The notes under the pieces are model-generated. The model saw only the letters and a program-made list of their open reading frames with translations. It did not search any database and was not told the origin of the DNA. DNA of 64,000 nucleotides, taken from Phragmitibacter sp965284365 (lineage in GTDB: Bacteria > Verrucomicrobiota > Verrucomicrobiia > Verrucomicrobiales > Verrucomicrobiaceae). The stretch spans positions 6,200,001-6,264,000 of the forward strand of contig OZ260079.1 in the NCBI GenBank assembly GCA_965284365.1, given 5' to 3'. Each line of letters starts with the position of its first letter. Position 1 is the stretch's first letter. Positions 6,765-15,668 of the stretch are shown in pieces. Both the position numbers and the translations under genes were made by a program.

Positions 6765-9623
6765 CTACTTCTTCTCCTGAATGGGCATGAGGCCAAGGGT
6801 GATGGCCTTGTTCTTCAGGAGGAACTCTTTAGCGAGGGCTTCGAGTTCTTCCTTTTTGATGCCGGTGAAGTCATCGATGAGGGAGCGGCTCCAGTCGAGG
6901 CGGAAGGGTTGGGCCTGGCTGTTCACGAGGACGCGGCCGAGCCAGTATTTGTTGTCCCGGCGCATCTGGACGAGCTGCTGGAGCTGCGGCTCGCGAGCAC
7001 GCTGGAATTCGTCATCGGTGATCCCCTCCCCTGAGATGGCGGTGGCGATGTCCAGGAACATGGGCTTCACGGACTCGACCTGCTCGGGCTTGAGCGTGGC
7101 CATGGCGGTCATGTAGCCGTAGCCGGTGAAGGTATCGCTGGCGACGTGATAGCTGGCGGGACTGTAGGTTTCCCCGAGTTCCTCACGGATGCGCAGACGC
7201 AGGCGGTCATCCAGGATCTGACCCAGAAGCACGAGGCGGCGGGTGCGCTGCACGTTCATCATGTCCGCTGTGGGCCAGTAGGCCAAAGCATAGGCACGCG
7301 GGATTTCCGTGGTGAAGGAGAAGTCCTTGTTCTTCGGCTCGCCGGGGAAAGCCACCTTGCGCTCGGTTTCATAGGGCTGGCGGGTCGCCTCACGCTTGGG
7401 CAGGGCGCCGAGGGTCTTTTCCAAAGCGGCGATGGTCTTCTCGATATCCACATCACCGACAATAGAGACTTCCAAGTAGCTTTCCTTCAGGGCCGGGGTG
7501 AGCCAGGCTTTCAATTCCTCCATGGAGCGGATCGCCATGACTTCGCGTTTCGGGAAGAGGAAACGGGAGTCGCCGCTGTGGATGAAGCCGACAACTTCAT
7601 TCTGCATGACGCCCTCTGCGGTGTGCTCAAGCTGGGTGTAGATCGCATCCAGGCTCATCTTGAACTGCCGATCCGCTTCTGCGCGGTAACCGGGGGCTGT
7701 GAAATACGCGGCAAAGACCTGAAGTTGTGTCTCCAGATCCTGCGGGGTGGTCTTGCCACTGAAGGCAAAGGAGTCATCCGCCACGGTGAAGTCGAGGCCG
7801 ACGGAACGGTCGGTGCCCACGGTTTTGCTAGCGAGAATGCGGCGCAGTTCATCCACGCTGTGCTTCTCCAGACCGCCCTCCTGGAAGACGCTCTGGGCAT
7901 AGGGGATGATGCCGGCCTTTGCCAGCGGAGCGGAGAGCTTGCCGCCGCCGAAGTTGGCCTGCACGAGGATGCTGTTCTTCTCGAAGTCGGTCTTCTTGAT
8001 GTTCACCCGCACTTCATTGGAAAGGACGATCTGGGTGATCTCCAGATCCTTCACTTCCTTCCGCTCGGCGACCTGGCCGACAGGGCCGAAGTCGGTGTAG
8101 GCAAAGGCGGCGTCTGTCTGCTGGTTCGGCGCTTCCACGGGCGTGTGGGCGCTTTCCACGAGCGCGGCAGCGATCGTCTTGGGAGCATCTTCCAACTGAA
8201 GATTGCCACCGACAAAGAGCTGGATGTCCTTGGTGCTCCAGTCGTCCTGAAGCGCCTTCAGGCTGTCGGCTGCCGTGATGGTCTTGAGCTCCTCTTCAAC
8301 GCGTTTGGCATCGTCTTTCGGGTCGGTGAAGACCTGTTCGGAGCCGAGAGAACGAACGATGTTATCAGCGAGGTCGCTGTTCTTCCGGGTGTCCATCTGC
8401 GCGGCGCGGAGTTGAGCGCGCTTCAGGACTTCCGCAGTGGCCTCGGCGAATTCCGCCTTGCTGAAACCGTGTTGCACGGCACGACGCAGTTCCTGCTCGA
8501 TGAGGGCGAGAGCGCGCTTCCAGTTCTCCGGTTTGCATTTGGCAAAGATGCCGTTGCTCTCCACGAACTTGAACATTTCGAAGTTGTAGCTCTCCGCTTC
8601 CAGGATGGGCGAGTTCTCTTCCTTGCCCAGGCGGGAGAGGCGCTGGTTCAGCATGGCGTCCGCGAGGGTGCGGATCATTTTTTCACGGCGGCGTTTGGCG
8701 CTGTCGGGTTCCTTGCTGGCATCGCGCAGGGTTTCCAGGCTGATCTCCACGGCAGGCGCTTCCATCTCTGTGTGGAGCTTTGCCACGAGCCCACGGCCTT
8801 TGGTGACCTTTCCGAGGCTCGGATCTTCCGGCACGGTCGGTGCGGCAGGGATGCTGTCGAAGTGCTGATGAATGAGCTTTTCCATGAGCGGGATGTCCAC
8901 ATCCCCCACCACCACCAGCACGGCGCGCTGCGGGATGTACCACTTCTTATAGAAGTCCGCGAAGCGAGGACGAGGCATGGTCTTCAACGTGTCTTCGATG
9001 CCGATGGGCATACGCTTCGGGATGAGTGAGTCCGGCAGGGAGAACCTGTAACCTTCCTCCATGATGCGGGTCTCCACACTGTCGCGAGCAAGCTTCTCAC
9101 TGAGGATCACGCCGCGTTCTTTATTGATCTCTTCCTCGCCCAGGAGCAGGCCGTCGAGATCATCGCGAAAGAGCTGCATGCCCTCGCTCAGGGTCTTTTC
9201 ATCGACATGCGGAAACTCGAGTTTATACACAGTTTCCTTGAAGGAGGTGTGGGCATTGGTATCCGCGCCGAAGCCCATGCCGAGCCGCTGGAAGCGCTCC
9301 ACCATGGTGCCGGCAGGGAAGTTTTTGGAGCCATTGAAGGCAAGGTGCTCGAGGAAGTGAGCCATGCCCTGCTGGTCGTCTTCTTCCATGAGGGAACCGG
9401 CATCAATGTAAAGGCGCATGCTGGCGCGCTCTTTGACGGGGAATTTGTTCGGATAAACGACGTAACGCAGGCCATTGGCGAGACGGCCCCAGACGGCCTT
9501 CGTATCGGGTTTCAGGTCACTGGTTTCATGAGCCCAGGCCTCCCCCCGCAAGCTGGAGGGAGTGGCGGCGAGCGCCAAAAACGACAGGGCGAGGAACGGG
9601 GCGGCGAAGCGTTTGATCGTCAT
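6765..9623 (-). CDS. M16 family zinc metallopeptidase (pitrilysin/insulinase-like), exported
   Basis: This 952-residue protein starts with a signal peptide (F-A-A-P-F-L-A-L-S-F-L-A-L-A-A). The inverted zinc motif H89-F-L-E92-H93 is intact, followed by N-A-H-T-S-F-K-E-T and, about 75 residues on, E-R-G-V-I-L-S-E with the third ligand. Two M16 halves follow: the active N-terminal one, and an inactive C-terminal one ending with R-E-E-L-G-E-T-Y-S-P, the substrate-pocket R/Y signature. The length matches two-repeat pitrilysin-type enzymes that degrade peptides in the periplasm. The gene stands alone. Its 3' end abuts the RAYT inverted repeat. Confidence 0.9.
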   Translation of the reverse strand: MTIKRFAAPFLALSFLALAATPSSLRGEAWAHETSDLKPDTKAVWGRLANGLRYVVYPNKFPVKERASMRLYIDAGSLMEEDDQQGMAHFLEHLAFNGSKNFPAGTMVERFQRLGMGFGADTNAHTSFKETVYKLEFPHVDEKTLSEGMQLFRDDLDGLLLGEEEINKERGVILSEKLARDSVETRIMEEGYRFSLPDSLIPKRMPIGIEDTLKTMPRPRFADFYKKWYIPQRAVLVVVGDVDIPLMEKLIHQHFDSIPAAPTVPEDPSLGKVTKGRGLVAKLHTEMEAPAVEISLETLRDASKEPDSAKRRREKMIRTLADAMLNQRLSRLGKEENSPILEAESYNFEMFKFVESNGIFAKCKPENWKRALALIEQELRRAVQHGFSKAEFAEATAEVLKRAQLRAAQMDTRKNSDLADNIVRSLGSEQVFTDPKDDAKRVEEELKTITAADSLKALQDDWSTKDIQLFVGGNLQLEDAPKTIAAALVESAHTPVEAPNQQTDAAFAYTDFGPVGQVAERKEVKDLEITQIVLSNEVRVNIKKTDFEKNSILVQANFGGGKLSAPLAKAGIIPYAQSVFQEGGLEKHSVDELRRILASKTVGTDRSVGLDFTVADDSFAFSGKTTPQDLETQLQVFAAYFTAPGYRAEADRQFKMSLDAIYTQLEHTAEGVMQNEVVGFIHSGDSRFLFPKREVMAIRSMEELKAWLTPALKESYLEVSIVGDVDIEKTIAALEKTLGALPKREATRQPYETERKVAFPGEPKNKDFSFTTEIPRAYALAYWPTADMMNVQRTRRLVLLGQILDDRLRLRIREELGETYSPASYHVASDTFTGYGYMTAMATLKPEQVESVKPMFLDIATAISGEGITDDEFQRAREPQLQQLVQMRRDNKYWLGRVLVNSQAQPFRLDWSRSLIDDFTGIKKEELEALAKEFLLKNKAITLGLMPIQEKK

Positions 9624-9693
9624 GAGAAACTAGTCTGAGAATGAAAATGGGTCGTACACGGATGAATACGAAGGGCGCGCAAAGAAAGACATC

Positions 9694-10278
9694 CTAGCCG
9701 CGAGAACGTTCGAGCAGGACGAACATCAACAGGGAGAGAACGATTCGCAGCTCGTCCGAGGCGGGGATGGGTTCCACCTCCTCAATATCGAAACGGCTTT
9801 CCAAGAACGAACGACGCTTGGTCATTTTCGCGGAAGTTTTTCCGTTCCGCATGATTCCGTAGCTGGGGTGGAAGAAGAAGCCGGAGAACATACCGATGAC
9901 GGGAATTTCGCCGAAGAAACCATCGATGAACTTCGCGAAGGGATTCAGTTCATGGAGGTCATACTCGACCTGACCATGTTCATCGAGGATCTCGTAATGG
10001 GCTTTCCAAATGGAGCGCATGCCGCGGCGCCGCACCCGGCCAATGAGCTGGCCATCCGGGGAGCGAAAGTCGTAACAGGCATTGAAGTCGAGCATGCGGT
10101 CAGCGGCGATGGTGCAGAGGAGGTGCTTCCGGGAGGAATCGCTAAAGACCTCCACCTTTTCCTTCAGGCGAAACATCTTCTGCTTCACATAACAGACCTC
10201 GGCTCCGGAGGCGTCCTGCACATACATCTGGGGCGCCAAGGCGAAGAATTTGAAGCGGAGCTGGAGGGGGAATTTCAT
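9694..10278 (-). CDS. LURP-one/tubby C-terminal-like domain protein
   Basis: This 194-residue protein resembles the LURP-one-related (scramblase/tubby-like) fold. It starts K-F-P-L-Q-L-R-F-K-F-F-A-L-A-P-Q, then has short beta strands such as V-C-Y-V-K-Q-K-M-F-R-L-K-E-K-V-E-V-F. A hydrophobic stretch (F-G-E-I-P-V-I-G-M-F-S-G-F-F-F) lies inside the barrel region and another hydrophobic helix near the C-terminus (L-R-I-V-L-S-L-L-M-F-V-L-L). The fold typically buries a central helix in a beta barrel. The biochemical role in bacteria is unknown. It lies 70 bases upstream of the M16 gene on the same strand. Confidence 0.7.
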   Translation of the reverse strand: MKFPLQLRFKFFALAPQMYVQDASGAEVCYVKQKMFRLKEKVEVFSDSSRKHLLCTIAADRMLDFNACYDFRSPDGQLIGRVRRRGMRSIWKAHYEILDEHGQVEYDLHELNPFAKFIDGFFGEIPVIGMFSGFFFHPSYGIMRNGKTSAKMTKRRSFLESRFDIEEVEPIPASDELRIVLSLLMFVLLERSRG

Positions 10279-10363
10279 GGGTAGGGGAAAAGTTTAGAGG
10301 GATGAAGGCGGAGTGCAATACGTCTGTTTTGTTCCTGGTTCTTGGTTCTTTGTTTGGGGGAGC

Positions 10364-10620
10364 AAGTGCGGTTTGGTGTTTGAACCGGGTCGGAAAGGCG
10401 CGAAGTGACGCTGGGGCGTGTCGCAATCGGCGATATTGCGTACTACGTAGTACGGAACGGCGGGAAAATGGTGTTTTTGGGGTTCGGAGAGCGGAGTGAG
10501 ATCAACGCGAGATGGTGGGCTCGAAGTGCGGATTCGTGTTTCGACCGGTTCATAAAGGCGTGGAGTGGCGCTGGGGCGTGTGGGGATTTGGGAAATACCC
10601 AACTGTGCAGTTGGGAATGG
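10364..10620. repeat. gene-free spacer with two diverged direct repeats and palindromes
   Basis: I see no convincing gene from 10279 to 11082. Two ungapped 57-bp copies, 10364-10420 and 10524-10580, match at 47 of 57 positions. The first is followed by a perfect 14-bp palindrome (10440-10453, GTACTACGTAGTAC). The second is followed by a perfect 8-bp-stem hairpin (10598-10615, CCCAACTG/CAGTTGGG). The short ORFs here encode basic, proline-rich low-complexity translations and look like non-coding interspersed repeat. Confidence 0.6.
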
Positions 10621-10936
10621 GAAGTTTTTTTGGGTGTGGGAAGGTGGAGGGATACAGTGAAAGGGAATTGGAACTGAGTGAGCCGGGCATTTGGGTAAGA
10701 AGGGTGCCAGAGGTATGACCGCACACCAAGGGGTTGCGGGGGTGGTTGGGGCGAAGTGTGGGGGCTGGGATTGGTCCTAGATTGGTTAGTGCGGGAACCT
10801 GCCGTTGGCTCCGCACTTGCGGCTGCGCCTCCTTCCTAAAGTGGCGTGGCGCGTTGGATGCGACCGCAGTCCAAAAGGACGTGGCTGTGTTTGGGTTGGT
10901 GGGTGGGAAGTTGTCTGGGAGGGAGCCATTCCAGCC

Positions 10937-10959
10937 CGTCGGAGCAAGCTCTTCTGACC
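10937..10959 (+). repeat. REP-like dispersed repeat, copy A
   Basis: This copy carries the core CGTCGGAGCAAGCTC also found near 15497, 16091 and 18906. GGAGCAAGCTCC is palindromic in the other copies; this one has a T in place of one C. Confidence 0.6.
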
Positions 10960-11082
10960 TAAGTTTTGCGATGATTTGACAAATCAGCCTCGCAGACAGA
11001 TTAACATGACAGCGAGAGCGCCTTTACCCTCAGGGTTTGCTTGCAACCATTTCGGCTTTTCAGATCCTCGTCTACCAAGCTT

Positions 11083-12414
11083 ATGAATGCGCAACTTCCG
11101 GTGAACTTCTCGTGGCCCCCAAGTGCTCAGGGGCGGTCTAATTCGATTCATTTGACGCGTTCTCGAATCTTCTACATCTCATCTTTGATCTTTATGCTGA
11201 TAGCATGTGAATCGATCCGAGCGGCGAGCTCTGATCTGGGAGTTCTCAAACAGCAATATGAAAAAGCGACGAGTGAGCGTGTGACCAGCGTTTATGAGAG
11301 CAATCTTCTTCAGTTAAACGCACGTTACCTTGAAGCAGTGGACCGGACTTTGACTGCGGCCAAATCTGCCGGAAACCTAGCCGAAGCGCTGGCGCTGACA
11401 AACGAGAAGAAACTGATTGTGGATAGGGGATCAGTGCCTGATGACGACGATTCGACCAAACCCAGCCTCAAAAAGCTCAGAGCTGTGTATCGCGGAGAAC
11501 TACAGAAACTGAAGACTCAGCGCGAGTCCGCGCAGGCAGCGCTACTAGGACCTTACGCGACGAGACTAAAGGAACTGGAAGTCTCCCTTACTCAATCAGG
11601 GAAGCTCGATGAAGCCAAGGAGGTTTTAGACTACCGAACCGCGTTGGGTTCGAGCATGCCCAGCACGTCTGATCCAAGCTCCAGCAAGGACTTTGTCACA
11701 AACAGCCTGGGTATGAAATTTGTTCCTGTAAAAGGGACTGCTGTGTTCTTCTGCGTTCATGAAACGCGGAGAAAAGACTACATCGCATTTACCAATGACG
11801 TCCCCATAGCTGACACTGCCTGGAAAACTTTCAAGGTTGAGGGTGCTGCGGCGGGCCATGAGGACACTCACCCTGTAGTTCACGTCGAATGGGATGATGC
11901 AAAGAATTTTTGTGAGTGGCTCAGCAAGAAAGAGGGGAAGGTCTACAGACTGCCGACCGATAAAGAGTGGAGCTATGCTGAAGGCAATGGAGCCAAAGAG
12001 AGGTGGATGGAGAGCACGACGCCAGAAAGCCTGAGCGGCAAAGAAAATGATTATCCTTGGGACAAAAAGTACCCACCTGCAGCATCCGACTTAGCGGGCA
12101 ACTACGGTGACAAAACATGGTTTGCCAAGTTTCCGGGTAATCCTTATATCGAAGGCTATAGCGATGGATTCGTTTCGACTGCCCCGGTTATGAGTTTCAA
12201 ACCAAACAAACTTGGACTTTATGACATGGGTGGCAATGTTAGTGAATGGGTTGAGGATTGGTGGAACAGCGAAAAAATCGAGCACACTCTTCGCGGTGGC
12301 GGGTGGCAAAGCGCAGGTAAGAACGTCCTTTCGTCAGCGCGATATACACAGAGTGAGAGCGGGACCCGATATTATCGCTCTTATGGATTCCGGGTTGTTT
12401 TGGAGAGACCGTAG
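11083..12414 (+). CDS. formylglycine-generating-enzyme-type (SUMF1) domain protein with coiled-coil N-terminus
   Basis: Read from ATG 11083 the protein has 443 residues. A signal or anchor helix (F-Y-I-S-S-L-I-F-M-L-I-A-C) is followed by about 140 residues of charged helices (residues ~60-195, likely coiled coil). The FGE-sulfatase domain begins at N-S-L-G-M-K-F-V-P-V and shows H-P-V-V-H-V-E-W-D-D-A, Y-R-L-P-T-D-K-E-W, G-L-Y-D-M-G-G-N-V-S-E-W-V-E-D and L-R-G-G-G-W, ending Y-G-F-R-V. Such domains occur in many PVC surface proteins, often as ligand-binding modules and not sulfatase activators. I see no evidence for oxidase activity. The frame also opens at a TTG at 11041, which is less likely. 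Confidence 0.85.
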   Translation: MNAQLPVNFSWPPSAQGRSNSIHLTRSRIFYISSLIFMLIACESIRAASSDLGVLKQQYEKATSERVTSVYESNLLQLNARYLEAVDRTLTAAKSAGNLAEALALTNEKKLIVDRGSVPDDDDSTKPSLKKLRAVYRGELQKLKTQRESAQAALLGPYATRLKELEVSLTQSGKLDEAKEVLDYRTALGSSMPSTSDPSSSKDFVTNSLGMKFVPVKGTAVFFCVHETRRKDYIAFTNDVPIADTAWKTFKVEGAAAGHEDTHPVVHVEWDDAKNFCEWLSKKEGKVYRLPTDKEWSYAEGNGAKERWMESTTPESLSGKENDYPWDKKYPPAASDLAGNYGDKTWFAKFPGNPYIEGYSDGFVSTAPVMSFKPNKLGLYDMGGNVSEWVEDWWNSEKIEHTLRGGGWQSAGKNVLSSARYTQSESGTRYYRSYGFRVVLERP

Positions 12415-12435
12415 CGCACCGTCACCTGGTCTTAC

Positions 12436-12894
12436 CTAATCGAGACGTTTTCGGAAGATGGCCTGACCGTCTGGGAGGATGCCTTCCTGCCGCCAGCCGA
12501 GATGTTGATAGAAGCCGTGGGCGCGGAGGTTGGGGCCATTGCCGGTGGAGAGCCAGAGCCTTGTGTGACCTTTCGCGCGAGCAGTTTGTTCGGTGAGGTT
12601 CAGGAGGGTGCGTCCGAGGCCGTGGTTTTCGTACTCTGGGCGCACGAATAAGGCAAAGAGGTAGGCTCCCCTACCCTCCTGAAATTCCGTCATGGAGAAG
12701 GCGGCGGGGATGCCATCTACCTCGGCGATGTAGCACGCATAGCGTGGGCTAGCCAGCATGGCGCTGACAGTTTCTGGAGTAATGCCGAGGGCGGCGTGTT
12801 GTTCGCGGGATTGATGGTTCTCGGTGACGGAGGTGCGGATGGAGAACAGGCTTTCGACGTCGCTGGGGATGGCGGGGCGAGTGAGGATGTTCAT
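12436..12894 (-). CDS. GNAT family N-acetyltransferase
   Basis: This 152-residue protein is one complete GNAT domain. It has the N-terminal I-R-T-S-V-T-E-N-H, a central strand with L-F-A-L-F-V-R-P-E-Y, the acetyl-CoA loop N-H-G-L-G-R-T-L-L, and the C-terminal G-F-Y-Q-H-L-G-W. The acceptor substrate cannot be inferred. It converges with the FGE-type gene (22 bases between the stops). Confidence 0.85.
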   Translation of the reverse strand: MNILTRPAIPSDVESLFSIRTSVTENHQSREQHAALGITPETVSAMLASPRYACYIAEVDGIPAAFSMTEFQEGRGAYLFALFVRPEYENHGLGRTLLNLTEQTARAKGHTRLWLSTGNGPNLRAHGFYQHLGWRQEGILPDGQAIFRKRLD

Positions 12895-13018
12895 GGAACA
12901 GCAGGAGTTGCCTGCTCTTCACCGAAATACGCGATCATATTCTTCGCGAGGATCAATGGAATTACTCGCTGACTTGACCGTCTGGAAGAGCAAAGTGCAG
13001 AGTGACTTGATGCCAGGT

Positions 13019-13363
13019 TTATTGGATATCCTCCTCCGGATTGGCGAAGCGCTTTATCAGTTTTGCACATGCATCTTTAGCCCACTCGGAATAGTTGGCT
13101 TCTGTCGCCATGCGTTCGGCGTCTTTGACCTTAAGCGCATCAACGTTCCAATGGACGCGCGCTTGGCCAAGAGGAAAATGATCGGTCTCGCTATCGATTC
13201 CGATGAAAGGCAAAAAATCAGGGTCATGGTCGCCTACGTCGATGCGATGACTCAGGTCGACGAGGGCTCGCACCCCTTCAACAACGCCGACTCTGTCCTG
13301 AAGGATGTCTTCGGCAACGGTGACAACTTTCTGCCGATACTTGAGGATATGAGACTCGTTCAT
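13019..13363 (-). CDS. small conserved hypothetical protein (DUF2489-like)
   Basis: Read from ATG 13363 (M-N-E-S-H-I-L) the protein has 114 residues; the frame extends upstream to 13414 but would then run into the preceding gene. The pattern G-V-V-E-G-V-R-A-L, D-P-D-F-L-P-F-I-G-I-D-S-E-T-D-H and H-W-N-V-D-A-L-K-V-K-D-A-E is that of a widespread family of short bacterial proteins, which I believe is DUF2489. The role is unknown. It starts 4 bases after the stop of the NYN/PIN-like gene, so the two are almost certainly co-transcribed. Confidence 0.65.
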   Translation of the reverse strand: MNESHILKYRQKVVTVAEDILQDRVGVVEGVRALVDLSHRIDVGDHDPDFLPFIGIDSETDHFPLGQARVHWNVDALKVKDAERMATEANYSEWAKDACAKLIKRFANPEEDIQ

Positions 13364-13367
13364 TACA

Positions 13368-14024
13368 TTAAGCTGCGGCGCTAACCAGATCTGTGTAGAT
13401 GATCTTCTGGTCACTGATCTCGATGATCTGCTTCGCCTGGAGTCCTTTCACGACTGCGGAGATTTCTCCTGTTGTCAGGCTTTTTCGAAAGAGTTCATTG
13501 ATGGTGTTCGACAGGGATTTGAGGCGTCTTGGTCTGGAAGTGCGTCGTTGCTTGAGTTTCGTGATGACAACGGCGACTCGGTCGGCAGTATTTACCGGCT
13601 TCTTAGGCTTGATGATGATTGGCTTTTCTCCCTGTGGCGAGGTTGCGACTAGCGTTTCAGGTAATTGTGTGCCGGGAATAAGGCCGGATCTTTCTGCGGA
13701 GATGTTGCCTTCTTTCAGATGCTGAATGAGTGGGTCAAAACCTTTGTCTCCCGATATAATATGAAAGTGGGCGTCAGGCGTCTCGATGGCCAGGCGGCCG
13801 ATGTAATAGGCGATGTGAAAGTCCAAAGCATTCGAGCCATTAGCCGCGACCTTGATGTATTTGGCTCGGAGTCCGAGAGGTTGCACAGCGGCGGCGACGG
13901 GGAATGAGAGCGTGTTCTGGCTAGCGCCGACGAAAATCAGGATGCGGAAGTGTTCGGCATCCAGTCCTTCGAAGGAATCTGGCTGGACGTTCTCGAAGTC
14001 GATGAGGATGTAGGTCGTGCGCAC
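13368..14024 (-). CDS. NYN/PIN-like ribonuclease domain protein
   Basis: This 218-residue protein has a PIN/NYN-like nuclease fold in its first ~120 residues. Acidic metal-binding candidates are D9-F-E11-N, then N-A-L-D-F-H in the middle and S-G-D-K-G-F-D in the last strand. The C-terminal half is basic (K-Q-R-R-T-S-R-P-R-R) and ends in a likely winged helix (L-S-N-T-I-N-E-L-F-R, I-S-A-V-V-K-G-L). Such proteins are expected to cut RNA. The partner at 13019-13363 starts right after. A toxin-like or RNA-decay role is possible but not shown. Confidence 0.75.
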   Translation of the reverse strand: MRTTYILIDFENVQPDSFEGLDAEHFRILIFVGASQNTLSFPVAAAVQPLGLRAKYIKVAANGSNALDFHIAYYIGRLAIETPDAHFHIISGDKGFDPLIQHLKEGNISAERSGLIPGTQLPETLVATSPQGEKPIIIKPKKPVNTADRVAVVITKLKQRRTSRPRRLKSLSNTINELFRKSLTTGEISAVVKGLQAKQIIEISDQKIIYTDLVSAAA

Positions 14025-14125
14025 GGCGAGTGGATGGATGGAATTGCGTATGGAACAGTATCATAATTTCCATAACATGCAAAAACCGAGTGTTGGGTTT
14101 TTGTGTTGGAAGGTGGGGGCGAGAT

Positions 14126-14223
14126 CAACCGCGCGTAGGACGACCCCTCCAGGGTCGATGGCTTTTGGCGGGTTACCCGGAGTCGTTCGACTCCGGGCTA
14201 TTCGTGGAAGACCCCTCCGGGGT
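14126..14223. repeat. cluster of REP-like palindromes
   Basis: Three small hairpins lie together between two genes. GACCCCTCCAGGGTC-like arms are near 14142-14156. A 10-bp stem with a TT loop (CCCGGAGTCG/CGACTCCGGG) spans 14176-14197. GACCCC-TCC-GGGGTC spans 14209-14223. No coding frame of note is present from 14025 to 14266. Confidence 0.65.
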
Positions 14224-14266
14224 CTGGGCTGCCTTTGTGCTGCCTGCCTCTATTAGTGGCCTGCGG

Positions 14267-14488
14267 CTATTCGGAGTTTGCTGCGTGAGGGGTTGCATTG
14301 GCGGCTTGGATGATCATTCTGTTGGAACCCAGCATGGGGCCGAGGAGCAAAAAGGGAACGATGATCTGCCAGGGGAACTTGGTGGAGGCGAAGGCGAAGC
14401 TAAGGATGATGGGAAGGAGCATGGCGGCGAGCCAGAGAAAAGTGTTCCATTTGAGGAGGGAGTTTTTATTTGGAGTGGACGGGCTCAT
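14267..14488 (-). CDS. small membrane protein, hypothetical
   Basis: This 73-residue frame encodes two hydrophobic helices (F-L-W-L-A-A-M-L-L-P-I-I-L-S-F-A-F-A and W-Q-I-I-V-P-F-L-L-L-G-P-M-L-G) with a hydrophilic tail. It lies in a run of small membrane-protein genes on the same strand (14625-16697), which supports it being real. The family is not recognised. Confidence 0.5.
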   Translation of the reverse strand: MSPSTPNKNSLLKWNTFLWLAAMLLPIILSFAFASTKFPWQIIVPFLLLGPMLGSNRMIIQAANATPHAANSE

Positions 14489-14624
14489 GGGGAATATGCT
14501 TGGTTCTTAGTTCTTGTTGGAGTGGTCTGCGATGCTCTTGGGAAGCTGGTCATTATAGAGGGAAGCGATGCTAAGCTGAAGGCGTGCGGGACGCCCGCCA
14601 CCACTACGGAGGATAGGTTCTTCG

Positions 14625-15077
14625 TCAGAGATTGTTATAAGATTTGAAATGGTTTGAGACGCTCTTGTCGAATAACAGCATCCAGGCTACCCAGGCATAA
14701 AAGATGACCAATATGATCATCCAGAGACTTATTATGGAGGAAGGAGAGAAGGCTGGCATGCGGGACAAGGCGATCCAGGCAACGATCCCGGTGATCGTGC
14801 TGATGAGAGAAATAACACCGACGAGGTAGCGCGCCCAGAATTTTCCCTGGATGAGGAAATAGGCAAAAAAACAGGTCGCCACAAAGCGGATGACTCTGGA
14901 AGTGATGCCCCGGCTGCCTCCATCTCCCGTGAGAAGCAACAGGAACGTGATGTTCAGTGCGGAAAAGATAATGATGCTGATGGCGACGATGCGGGTCTTT
15001 TGTTCTCCGGTCATGGTAATGAATTGATTTTTGAGTTCCGGGCTGAGAAGGACGATTGCGATAGGTCGCTTCTTCAT
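14625..15077 (-). CDS. four-helix membrane protein, hypothetical
   Basis: Read from ATG 15077 it has 150 residues. The start overlaps the stop of the upstream gene as ATGA, suggesting translational coupling. Four hydrophobic segments are visible (residues ~30-50, 62-80, 85-107 and 115-137), with W-A-R-Y-L-V-G-V in the middle. A second in-frame ATG at 15014 (M-T-G-E-Q-K) is also possible. No family was recognised. Confidence 0.65.
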   Translation of the reverse strand: MKKRPIAIVLLSPELKNQFITMTGEQKTRIVAISIIIFSALNITFLLLLTGDGGSRGITSRVIRFVATCFFAYFLIQGKFWARYLVGVISLISTITGIVAWIALSRMPAFSPSSIISLWMIILVIFYAWVAWMLLFDKSVSNHFKSYNNL

Positions 15078-15403
15078 GCCAAGATTCTCTTTGCGATCAG
15101 TGTGCTAACCGTGACCGCACAGAAGAACAGGCAGCCGCGACCCATGGCGGGACCGTGAAAGCCCCAGAAGTCGTAGCCTTGCGTGTGCATTCCGAACCAT
15201 TCACCCCCATTTTCTCTCTGTTCTTGATGCAGTTCCCGGAGTTGTGGAATGCCAACGACGCTGATCACGACCATTGCAGCGAAAGCTATTATCAGAAGGA
15301 AACTGAAGGGTGAGTTACTTGGGGGATCTAACAACTGTATGGACGTGCCGAAAAAAAGGCCTGCAAGCAGGCTTGTGATCCATGTAGCGCGGAGCTTTAG
15401 CAT
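15074..15403 (-). CDS. two-helix membrane protein, paralogue of 15669-15995
   Basis: The protein begins M-L-K-L-R-A-T-W-I-T-S-L-L-A-G and has about 109 residues, with membrane helices near residues 8-28, 38-56 and 88-106. ATG 15403 is chosen because the paralogue at 15995 starts with the same residues; the frame is open to 15427. The two paralogues share M-L-K-L-R-A-T-x-I-T-S-L, V-G-I-P-Q and the C-terminal G-R-x-x-x-F-x-C-x-x-V. Its stop overlaps the next start (ATGA). The function is unknown. Confidence 0.65.
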   Translation of the reverse strand: MLKLRATWITSLLAGLFFGTSIQLLDPPSNSPFSFLLIIAFAAMVVISVVGIPQLRELHQEQRENGGEWFGMHTQGYDFWGFHGPAMGRGCLFFCAVTVSTLIAKRILA

Positions 15404-15568
15404 GAGGTTGTGCAGCGATTGCTGCATTTTAGCAATTCGTGAACAAGGACGCTATGGGAATGGGAGAATAAATTAGGGGTTCGCCACTCCGTGCCGCGTC
15501 GGAGCAAGCTCCTCCAACCGAGCGGTGGCGAGCCACCGCACTCCGGGTTGCGTGGAGTTGTACGATGG
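15404..15568. repeat. duplicated upstream block with REP-like element, copy B
   Basis: This block is nearly identical along its length to 15996-16165. It comprises a leader with TTTTAGCAATTC, then GGGGTTCGCCACTCCGTGCC, the palindromic core GGAGCAAGCTCC (about 15501-15512) and a hairpin (GCGGTGGC/GCCACCGC, 15522-15539), ending GTACGATGG. The core also occurs near 10941 and 18909. Confidence 0.8.
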
Positions 15569-15668
15569 GAGGAGGCGGAGAAAATTGCTTCAGCGGCCGA
15601 GGATGTCGTGGGCTGATGGCTTTCCGACGTTTGACTTGTTAGGCAAGCTGACCGCAATGCGCGCAGGT

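Noticed and set aside
7146..9029. 627-codon plus-strand frame opposite the M16 gene
   Set aside because: It lies wholly antisense to a protein with intact M16 motifs, and its translation is compositionally odd (rich in His, Gly and Asp) without family features. It is a shadow frame of a GC-rich gene.
10302..10979. several ORFs of 65-102 codons on both strands
   Set aside because: Translations are low-complexity and Pro/Ser- or Gly/Trp-rich, starts are poorly placed, and the DNA contains diverged direct repeats. No gene is claimed.
12824..13384. 186-codon plus-strand ORF
   Set aside because: It is antisense to the DUF2489-like gene and GNAT start; the minus-strand reading has the conserved D-P-D-F and D-S-E-T-D-H patterns.
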